Positions 42,219-49,337 of a stretch of 49,337 nucleotides of DNA are shown here, piece by piece (position 1 is the stretch's first letter; each line of letters begins with the position of its first letter). The DNA lies in contig WFPJ01000077.1 of assembly GCA_015487615.1 (NCBI GenBank), positions 1 through 49,337 of the forward strand. The letters run 5' to 3'. The translations under genes and the position numbers were made by a program. The DNA is from Aquificales bacterium (GTDB taxonomy: Bacteria; Aquificota; Aquificia; Aquificales; Aquificaceae). Below the pieces are notes generated by a model. That model was not told where the DNA came from and did not search any database. It worked only from the letters and a program-made list of their open reading frames with translations.

Positions 42219-43224
42219 CCTCCAAAGAACTGCTAATAAAGTAAGGTGTTAATCCAAAATATATTTTAAAAAATTTAAACCTGTAAGTGTATCCGTATAT
42301 TATATAATTTCCCTCTTCAAGCTCTGGGGATCTGCTACAGTCACAACAATATATTTCTTTACCTTTGTACGGTTTTATAAACCATATAACATTCTTTCTG
42401 GGAGAGTAAATGTTTATGCGATTGTTTTCCATCCATATTATGAAAGGTTTTTCATCAAATACGATAACAGTTTTTCCCTCCTTAAGGGCTTTTACGAAAT
42501 CTTTTTCGCTTTTTATGGGTCTTTTGGAGAAAATATAGTTTCTGAAAATCTTGAAGGAAAAGGAATAGTTTGGGAACAGAAGTTTCTTTTTTGAATCAAC
42601 ATAATAGAGCTTTACATGATGATCCAAGCCTCCTACTGTTTTTATAAACCAGTTTTTTTCTATTATCTTTTTTGTATAGTATTCTATATCAATAAGTCTT
42701 CTTAGATAATAAGGCATGTTGTTTTTTAAAAACGGATAAAAAAGAATATAGGAAAAACATAAAAGTATCACTCCGAGTTTATTCTTTTTAAGTACATCCT
42801 TTACATTTATAACTTCCAGAGGGGTACCTTTATCAACCTTCCCCTCCCATATATACTTGGGGTTAAATGGATGAGCTATTACTTTTACCTCACCTAAGTC
42901 TATTATATCTCCTTCTTCTACCCTCTTTTCTTCTGCCACTATAAAATCGCCTACTACATGTTGGGCAACATCCTTATTTCTGTGATCTGAAATAACTACA
43001 AAATCTATACCACACTCTTCTTTTGCCTTTTTTATATCCTCAAGCTTCCCCAAGGAATCGTAGGAAAACTGTGTATGTATGTGAAATTGAAATGAGTAAA
43101 TGTAAATATTTGGTATATCAATTATTGTTTCACATCTGTTTGCTCTCAAAAATTTTACCGGTAGTAAAAAGAGCCATATACCAAGAAAAATGTATATTAA
43201 TAGTATAAGTAAGAGTACGGTCAT
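42181..43224 (-). CDS. Membrane-anchored PHP-domain phosphoesterase-like protein
   Basis: N-terminal TM then FQFHIHTQFSYDSLGKLEDIKKAKEECGIDFVVISDH and VIAHPFNP PHP motifs. Confidence 0.8.
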   Translation of the reverse strand: MTVLLLILLIYIFLGIWLFLLPVKFLRANRCETIIDIPNIYIYSFQFHIHTQFSYDSLGKLEDIKKAKEECGIDFVVISDHRNKDVAQHVVGDFIVAEEKRVEEGDIIDLGEVKVIAHPFNPKYIWEGKVDKGTPLEVINVKDVLKKNKLGVILLCFSYILFYPFLKNNMPYYLRRLIDIEYYTKKIIEKNWFIKTVGGLDHHVKLYYVDSKKKLLFPNYSFSFKIFRNYIFSKRPIKSEKDFVKALKEGKTVIVFDEKPFIIWMENNRINIYSPRKNVIWFIKPYKGKEIYCCDCSRSPELEEGNYIIYGYTYRFKFFKIYFGLTPYFISSSLEVESGGNTFTTGS

Positions 43225-44408
43225 CTTATATGCATCTTTTCTCTTACTTCTTCCATGGTTCTTTCCGCAATATCTTTTGCTGTTTTGCTTCCCTCTTCAA
43301 AAATTTCGTGTATTACTTTTATATCTTTCGCTATTTCCTTTCTTTTTTCCCTAACCGGTTCAATAACACTTATAACATTGGGTATGAGCTTACGCTTACA
43401 TTCAACACAACCAAGTTTACCTTCCTTACAGTTCCTGTAAATCTCCTCTATCTCATCCTTGTTAGGATTCATAATCTTGTGATATGTAAATACCGCGCAT
43501 ATATCGGGTCTGCCTGGGTCATTTTTTCTGAGCTTTTGGGGATCGGTAAACATCTTTAATATCTTTTCTTCTATCTCTTTGTTTTCATCAGAAAAGAATA
43601 TGGCATTTCCGTAAGATTTACTCATTTTCCTACCGTCTATACCGGGTATTTTGGGTGTTTCTGTTAAAAGGGCTTTAGGTTCCGGGAATGTATTACCGTA
43701 AAGATGATTAAACCTTCGTGCTATTTCCCTTGTCATTTCTATGTGGGGTAACTGGTCCTCACCTACTGGGACACCTTCCGCTTTATATATAAGTATGTCC
43801 GCAGCTTGTAAAACCGGGTAACCCAAAAATCCGTAGGTATCAGTTTCATAAAATTCCCTTTTTGATACATTTATTTTCTGTAACATTTCCTTTTCAATTA
43901 ATCCATTAAATAGGGCTTCAACAAAGTTTTCCGCCAATGAGTCTATAAGATGTTCTTCAAATCCCTCAAAATCTTCAACCTTGTAGGGTAGCAGATTTAT
44001 AAACTGTCTAACCGCATCCCTTATACCACCCCTGAATTGTATTTCAAGATCTTGAATCTTCAATAGATTGTACTTCATATCCTTATAAGTGGGATTCCAT
44101 TCAAGCCAACTTTTTGGAGTTATCATGCCGAGTAGAAGGTACAGTTCCGCATGCTGTTTTACACTGGATTGGCGGAACAATACACTCTTTTTTGGATCAA
44201 GCCCCATCGCAATCCAATCCACCATTAGTTCTTCTATGTTTTTTTCCAATTCACTTACATCCTTGTACGAAGTAGTTAAGGCGTGCCAGTCCGCTATGAA
44301 GAAAAAGGTTTCTTCTTTTTCCTGAAGATCAATCCAGCTTTTTATAACTCCATAGTAGTGACCTAAGTGTAATTTTCCTGTTGGTCTCATGCCACTTATT
44401 ATTCTCAT
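43221..44408 (-). CDS. trpS: Tryptophanyl-tRNA synthetase
   Basis: SGMRPTGKLHLGHYYG and KMSKSYGNAI class I motifs. Confidence 0.95.
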   Translation of the reverse strand: MRIISGMRPTGKLHLGHYYGVIKSWIDLQEKEETFFFIADWHALTTSYKDVSELEKNIEELMVDWIAMGLDPKKSVLFRQSSVKQHAELYLLLGMITPKSWLEWNPTYKDMKYNLLKIQDLEIQFRGGIRDAVRQFINLLPYKVEDFEGFEEHLIDSLAENFVEALFNGLIEKEMLQKINVSKREFYETDTYGFLGYPVLQAADILIYKAEGVPVGEDQLPHIEMTREIARRFNHLYGNTFPEPKALLTETPKIPGIDGRKMSKSYGNAIFFSDENKEIEEKILKMFTDPQKLRKNDPGRPDICAVFTYHKIMNPNKDEIEEIYRNCKEGKLGCVECKRKLIPNVISVIEPVREKRKEIAKDIKVIHEIFEEGSKTAKDIAERTMEEVREKMHIR

Positions 44409-44461
44409 AAGGAAGTATTTTATTATCTTCCAAAAATTAATGCTGTATAGAATATAACATT

Positions 44462-45403
44462 ATGGACTGGAAGATAATGGATATAGGGGAAAAGAGGGCA
44501 TGTATTGTTACAGAATTAAATCAGTATGAAAGAGATAAACTTGTTGACATTATAAAGGGGGAAGGTATAGATGAGTTACACCTCGGAATGTCTGGAATAA
44601 GCGCCATGCTTGACTTTTTAAGGAAAATTCCCCATCTCAAAAGGCTATATATTGTAGGGGATATAAGGGGTGTAGATCTTACTCCTATAAATGAACTTCA
44701 TGATCTTGAGCTTTTATTTATATCAAGGAAGCCCGATGACGATACATGGATAGACTTTTCAAATTTAAAAAAGCTGAGGATTCTTTATATAGTATGGTGG
44801 AAGGGTGTTAGGAATATAGAAACGCTTGAGAACCTTGAAGAACTAAGGATAGGCATGTTTTCAAACAAAGATCCCGTGTACGATGGGAAAGATTTAACTC
44901 CATTCTCTAATATGAGAAAGTTAAAGGAACTGAGTTTTGACGGGGCTCCTAAGAAGCTTAAAAGTTTGAAGGGTATAGAGAATCTTAAAAATCTTGAAGT
45001 GCTTCATCTCGGATTGATTACAAAACGTATGGACGGAAAGAGTATTTGGTATGAAGATGCTTCCTATCTTGAGGGTAAGGCGCGTAGGCATCTTTGTGAA
45101 AAACTTGAGAGTTTGGAAGGCATTGAGAATCTTACAAATCTACGAGAGTTTTTCATCTGTGCAAAAAAACTTAAAACCACCAAAAACCTTGCCTCTTTAA
45201 AGAAACTCAGGGATGTCCGCATCCATGCGGATGATATAGAAGATAAGGATCTGTCCCACTTCCTTGAATTACCCGAGCTTATAAGATTTGAATTTGTCCC
45301 GCCCACTAGACGGGATAAGGATATGTATACTCCTCATCCAGATGAAATTGAGGAGGTCGCACGTGAGAGACTTGTAGAGTGGCAAGAGGCGGGCAAGATA
45401 TAA
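44462..45403 (+). CDS. Cytosolic leucine-rich-repeat-like protein
   Basis: Repeats of the form L(K/E)NLxxLexLxL: NLKKLRILYIV, ETLENLEELRIG, NMRKLKELSFDG, NLKNLEVLHLG, NLTNLREFFIC; no signal peptide. Confidence 0.75.
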   Translation: MDWKIMDIGEKRACIVTELNQYERDKLVDIIKGEGIDELHLGMSGISAMLDFLRKIPHLKRLYIVGDIRGVDLTPINELHDLELLFISRKPDDDTWIDFSNLKKLRILYIVWWKGVRNIETLENLEELRIGMFSNKDPVYDGKDLTPFSNMRKLKELSFDGAPKKLKSLKGIENLKNLEVLHLGLITKRMDGKSIWYEDASYLEGKARRHLCEKLESLEGIENLTNLREFFICAKKLKTTKNLASLKKLRDVRIHADDIEDKDLSHFLELPELIRFEFVPPTRRDKDMYTPHPDEIEEVARERLVEWQEAGKI

Positions 45404-45630
45404 GTTCTTTTTATTCGTATAAATTTTACTTATAGTAGCAGGCTATAAGCAGATGTAATACTTTTGTATGTTACTTTTTCTTAACATCCCCTTATACATT
45501 ACGTCCTAAATTCAATAATTTATCTCTTTACTCTGCTAAATACCATTTCCGTATAAAAGTAAAATTTTCTCGTGCACGGTTTATTAATTTAGTTTATAAT
45601 GCTATAACTAAAATTTAAGGGAGGTGTACT

Positions 45631-45945
45631 ATGATAAAGTTTCTACTTTTGGCACTGGGTAGCAGTCTTATGGTTATGGCTGCGGACGGTGAAGCTATAT
45701 TCAAGCAGAAGGGATGTACTTCTTGTCACAGACCGGATATGGATACTGTGGGGCCTTCTCTTAAGAAGATAGCGCAAGCCTATGCGGGTAAGAGAGAGGA
45801 CCTTATTAAATTCCTGAAAGGACAGGGAGAGGCTATAGTGGATCCTGCCAAGGCTTCAGTAATGAAAATGCAGTTAGCAAGAATTAAGGATCTTTCTGAC
45901 GAGGAATTTGCCGCTCTTGCAGATTACATACTTAAATTCAAGTGA
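45631..45945 (+). CDS. Secreted class I cytochrome c
   Basis: Signal peptide; KQKGCTSCHRPDMDTVGPSLKKIA, distal Met candidate SVMKMQ. Confidence 0.92.
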   Translation: MIKFLLLALGSSLMVMAADGEAIFKQKGCTSCHRPDMDTVGPSLKKIAQAYAGKREDLIKFLKGQGEAIVDPAKASVMKMQLARIKDLSDEEFAALADYILKFK

Positions 45946-45955
45946 TTTATAAAAC

Positions 45956-45994
45956 AAGGAGCAGGTGGGCACGCGCGCCCACCTCCTTTTTCCC
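45956..45994 (+). terminator. Intrinsic terminator after cytochrome c
   Basis: AGGAGC-AGGTGGGC-ACGCGC-GCCCACCT-CCTTTTT hairpin with T-tract. Confidence 0.88.
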
Positions 45995-46037
45995 CTCTTG
46001 CTTTTTTCTTTTTTATTTTTGAATTAATAATTATTAT

Positions 46038-46892
46038 ATGATCATAATAATAACACTACTTCTGTTTGTAGCCTTGTCAAATTATGTTATAAGTGCATTT
46101 CAAGAAGCTAACGCTGTAAGACAAACCGTTGAAAAAATTTACTTAAAAGAACAGGGACTTTATATAGCTACTTCTGCCATCCCCCTCATAAAGGAATTGA
46201 TAAAAAGGGATGATCCTTCCTATGACAGTTTGTCGGATACTTGGGCCTTACCCATTGAATTTGCTACGGATGAGGGTAGCATACAAGTTACGATTAGCGA
46301 TGAGGACAGATTTTTCAATCTCAACTATGTGGCAAATGAAAAACATAGGCAGGTTCTGGAAAGGCTGTTTTTATTACTTAATATAGATCCGTACTATATA
46401 GACTCTATGCTTGTATGGATAGGTGAAAGGTCGGGCGGTATAGATACGGATTATCCTGTGAAGGGTAAACCCTTTGACAGTCCCCTTGAGCTTAAATACT
46501 TGGGTATGTCCGATGAAGATCTATACGGAAAAATGATAGGTAACAAATTTTATGAGGGTCTCTTATCTCTTGTAACGGTTTATTCCTCCGGTAAGATAAA
46601 CATAAATACAGCTCCTAAAACCCTTCTTATGGCTCTTGATCCTTCCATTGATGAAACCATAGCAAAGCGTATAATAGAGAGGAGGCAGGTAAAACCCTTT
46701 AAAAGGCTAAGTGATTTAAGCCTTGTTGAAGGTATAAATCCATTCGTTGTTTATAATATTGAAAAATTTGCGGATGTAAAAAGTAGGTTTTTCAACATAG
46801 AGATTGTTGTCAAAGTGGGGGATGCGGAGGTTACCGTTAGGGTTATATATGACAGACAGAAGGATAAAATAGTTTACAGGGAGATAATTTAA
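46038..46892 (+). CDS. gspK: General secretion pathway protein K-like minor pseudopilin (orphan)
   Basis: VTISDEDRFFNLN, FDSPLELKYLGMSDEDL, GKININTAPKTLLMAL, helix-hairpin-helix ERRQVKPFKRLSDL. Confidence 0.82.
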   Translation: MIIIITLLLFVALSNYVISAFQEANAVRQTVEKIYLKEQGLYIATSAIPLIKELIKRDDPSYDSLSDTWALPIEFATDEGSIQVTISDEDRFFNLNYVANEKHRQVLERLFLLLNIDPYYIDSMLVWIGERSGGIDTDYPVKGKPFDSPLELKYLGMSDEDLYGKMIGNKFYEGLLSLVTVYSSGKININTAPKTLLMALDPSIDETIAKRIIERRQVKPFKRLSDLSLVEGINPFVVYNIEKFADVKSRFFNIEIVVKVGDAEVTVRVIYDRQKDKIVYREII

Positions 46893-46927
46893 TTGATTAG
46901 ATAAATAAATAAAAGGATGGGGTGAAG

Positions 46928-47638
46928 ATGAAAGCAATGTTAAACCTTTTAACACTTTTAATCTTTCTCCTCGGTTTTGTGCATGCGGGGGATTTTGTAT
47001 TCGGTCCTGTGAAGGTTGAAGTGGGACCTGACGGTAAAGGGGAGAAGACCTTTGAATTTGAGGTTCCGAGTACGAGGGCTATTTACGGGGTGCATGTTCG
47101 TAATGGGTACATACTATACGGAGGCAAGGGCGAGAAGGTCAAAAAAGGTGAGATCTACATTAATGGAAGGCTTGTGATGACATTTGATGATAAACCTTAC
47201 AGTCCCAGATCCCGCAAGAAGCCTGGTGTTGATGTACAGCTCAGGAAAAAGAATGTAATGGTAGTTAAGGTATGGGGACCGCCCGGGTCTTTCGCGAGTG
47301 TTGATATAATAGAGGCGCCTCTTAATCCGCCTGTATGTAATGAAGATTGCAGTTTGAGTGTGGAGAATATGGGGCCGAGTTCTGGTGTTTTGATTTACTG
47401 GGCACGATTTGAGGAGGAGGGGATAGAGTATTATGTGTTTTACAGGTCTGAGGGTAAGGAGGGACCTTGGAAGAAGCTATATACCATAGGTTGGAGGTAT
47501 AGGAGCGGGCCTGCTGTTGATGATCCGCCCGATCTTGATAAGAAGACATATTGCTATAAAGTTGAGGCTGTAAAGAAGGGGAAAGTTGTAAGGGTTTTAG
47601 GTCCTGTTTGTGTTCCCCCTTACAGATACTCATGGTAG
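46928..47638 (+). CDS. Secreted protein of unknown function with C-terminal fibronectin-III-like segment
   Basis: Signal peptide MKAMLNLLTLLIFLLGFVHAG; GVLIYWARFEEEGIEYYVFYRSEG...YCYKVEAVKKGKV. Confidence 0.65.
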   Translation: MKAMLNLLTLLIFLLGFVHAGDFVFGPVKVEVGPDGKGEKTFEFEVPSTRAIYGVHVRNGYILYGGKGEKVKKGEIYINGRLVMTFDDKPYSPRSRKKPGVDVQLRKKNVMVVKVWGPPGSFASVDIIEAPLNPPVCNEDCSLSVENMGPSSGVLIYWARFEEEGIEYYVFYRSEGKEGPWKKLYTIGWRYRSGPAVDDPPDLDKKTYCYKVEAVKKGKVVRVLGPVCVPPYRYSW

Positions 47639-47650
47639 GAGGGGAAAGGG

Positions 47651-47936
47651 ATGAGGAGGTTTTTAGTTTTTGTATTAACTATTTTGCCTTATCTTTTTGC
47701 ATTTTCAGTGGTGCCGAGATACAACCAGCCCTATATGAGGAGCGAATGGTATCTTTACGGTTGCGGTATGTTCAGTACAAGTATGCTGGGTAAGAGAGTG
47801 GTGACGAACAGGACCCCCGTTAAAATCGGAGATCAAAGTCCATCCCGCCGAAGGGCAGATCTATATCGGAAGGGAAGTTTGTAAGATAGTAGAGGAAGGA
47901 CTTTACAGCTTTTACATAGTTGAAATCAGTTCCTAA
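47651..47936 (+). pseudogene. Frameshifted small secreted protein
   Basis: Removing one G at 47829-47830 converts ...VKIGDQSPSRR to ...VKIEIKVHPAEGQIYIGREVCKIVEEGLYSFYIVEISS* ending at 47936. Confidence 0.6.
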
Positions 47937-47989
47937 AAAGTTGAAGAATTTTTGGGAAGTAGTATACTTATCGAGAGATTGAGGCAAAT

Positions 47990-48247
47990 ATGGTTTGGGG
48001 AAAAGCCACTCAATACTTTACGACTAAGGTTATTCGTAAGCGTAGTTACCTTAAACCGGAGTGGATAGAGATGGCAAGGCAAAGGAAAGAGGTTGTTAGG
48101 GAGGAAGTGCAGAAGGACGGAAGAATACGCATGTGGATTTATATAAAGGAGGTAAATAAATACCTGAGAGTTGTGTTTCTGCAAGATGGAGAAACTGTGC
48201 ATAATGCTTTTTTTGACAGAAATTTTAAAAAGGAGGTTGAAAGATGA
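47990..48247 (+). CDS. DUF2283-partner small basic protein, possible toxin-like component
   Basis: GRIRMWIYIKEVNKYLRVVFLQDGETVHNAFFDRNFK; start overlap with downstream DUF2283 gene. Confidence 0.6.
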   Translation: MVWGKATQYFTTKVIRKRSYLKPEWIEMARQRKEVVREEVQKDGRIRMWIYIKEVNKYLRVVFLQDGETVHNAFFDRNFKKEVER

Positions 48248-48447
48248 AGGTTCAATACTTCCCCGACACGGATACGCTTTATATAGAACTTATTGACGTA
48301 CCGAGTGTGGAGTCGGAAGAAGTTATGGAGGGAATCGTTCTTGATTACGACAAAGAAGGGAAGGTAGTTGGTATAGAGATAGAGCGTTTTACCGAAAGAT
48401 TCAGGAGAGAACCTGCGGAAATACCCCTTAAGCTCATGCCGGCTTAA
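48244..48447 (+). CDS. DUF2283 family protein
   Basis: VQYFPDTDTLYIELIDVPSVESEEVMEGIVLDYDKEGKVVGIEIE. Confidence 0.85.
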   Translation: MKVQYFPDTDTLYIELIDVPSVESEEVMEGIVLDYDKEGKVVGIEIERFTERFRREPAEIPLKLMPA

Positions 48448-48501
48448 CTCATGGACCGGTTGATAGACACATACTTGATGAGCTCAGAAAGATAAGAGAT
48501 C

Positions 48502-48828
48502 TCAAGACTGTTGAAACCGAAGAGCACCTTCTGAAACCTTATCTCCTACGCTGACAACCTCATGGTCCTTTTTTACTAAGGTACCGAGTTTTAATCCTGC
48601 TTTTGCGAATTCCTTTCCTGATACAAAATTAAGATCTTCGGAAAGTCTGTTTAATCCGTAACATAATCTTAAAGCGGTACCCCCTTGGAAGACCATACTA
48701 TCTAAGAGTTCTTTATCACTGCTTATAACTTCCAGAATGGCAAACTGTACTGCTTCCCTTATGTAATGATTTTCATGTGTGCCCTTTACCGGTTTTGCCT
48801 TCAGAAGTATAGCTCTTATTCTTTCCAC
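48502..48828 (-). pseudogene. AbiEii-like nucleotidyltransferase, truncated
   Basis: MVFQGGTALRLCYGLNRLSEDLNF; only about 108 aa; expected C-terminal half missing. Confidence 0.75.
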
Positions 48829-49175
48829 TTCTGTTCTTCCAAAAGATCAACACTCCTTCTGTGCTTCTTTAAATCTCTTTCCACAAGCTCGGCTGACGCT
48901 TCAAAAACCTTCTTTTCCGCATTCCACACTATCAAGTCCTTCTCCATTAGCTCTTTAACCTTTTCCTTGTTTATATCACCGTGAACAAACTCAACAATAC
49001 CGAAGGGAGTTTTGTATGTGTAGCTTCTTCCTTCCGTTACAAAGGTCAGTCTGTTAGGAACTTGAGATATTAAAGACAACTCGGATGCTCTGCTCTCAAG
49101 AGAATGATAAAAAAACTCCCTGCCTCTCAATATATAATCAATAATTCTTATAAACACCTGACATAATATAGCCAT
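48816..49175 (-). pseudogene. AbiEi/DUF6088-like antitoxin fragment, probably N-terminally truncated
   Basis: ASELSLISQVPNRLTFVTEGRSYTYKTPFGIVEFVHGD; overlaps the AbiEii-like ORF start. Confidence 0.6.
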
Positions 49176-49186
49176 TAACTATATTA
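49164..49186. repeat. 8-bp perfect inverted repeat TAATATAG-CCATTAA-CTATATTA
   Basis: Read directly; 34 bp before a probable transposase start. Confidence 0.5.
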
Positions 49187-49219
49187 ATCCTGTTATGAAA
49201 CCCAAAGAGGTGATGGAAG

Positions 49220-49337
49220 ATGTCATCGGTTAAGAGAGTCCTCACAATAAGGGTTTCAGGAAAGGAAAAGAAGGAAAAGGTAAGAAAATTCCTCTTTGAC
49301 CTTGCTCACTTCAGAAATATGCTCATTCTTATGATAG
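49220..49337 (+). CDS. N-terminus of a possible IS605 OrfB/TnpB-like transposase, cut by window edge
   Basis: MSSVKRVLTIRVSGKEKKEKVRKFLFDLAHFRNMLILMI; only 39 aa visible. Confidence 0.35.
   Translation, partial: MSSVKRVLTIRVSGKEKKEKVRKFLFDLAHFRNMLILMI

Noticed and set aside
45421-45567. 11-bp inverted repeat AAATTTTACTT/AAGTAAAATTT and repeated CGTATAAA in the intergenic region before cytochrome c
   Set aside because: AT-rich, widely spaced; could easily be chance.

Overview
The window looks like a chromosomal segment from a thermophilic Aquificaceae-type bacterium (inference from gene content and protein sequences; no search was run). About 1-44.4 kb is dense housekeeping sequence: thiC end, mqnD, ccdA, proA, panB, pilB-pilT-pilC, radical SAM, polyprenyl synthase, MoxR, lptD, rpe, hom, ppa, kdsD-like, atpB/atpE, rpmH-yidD-yidC, GGDEF-EAL, leuD, lplA-like, ahcY, tRNA-Asp, NifA-like regulator, PDO, argF, bpsA, tlyA, mnmD, lepB, rlmN, queD, trpS. 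About 44.4-49.3 kb is more accessory: LRR protein, cytochrome c, orphan GspK, secreted proteins, a frameshifted ORF, a DUF2283 gene pair, a decayed AbiE-like pair and a probable transposase start at the edge. No CRISPR array or large obviously novel defence locus was seen. The most interesting signals are: (1) an ~80-nt GC-rich structured 5' leader with three mutually exclusive or pseudoknotted pairings that starts almost at the predicted TSS of a secreted-protein gene (29359-29441); (2) many genes with a -10-like hexamer 7-10 nt before the start codon and no Shine-Dalgarno, suggesting leaderless transcripts; (3) divergent pairs sharing a palindromic AT-rich -10; (4) rpmH overlapping yidD with no room for rnpA; (5) a tlyA-linked cassette encoding a degenerate phosphohexomutase domain-1-like protein, a small helical protein and a receiver/degenerate flavodiiron-like protein; (6) a GGDEF-EAL protein with a periplasmic CxxCH motif; (7) decayed toxin-antitoxin and mobile-element remnants at the right end.
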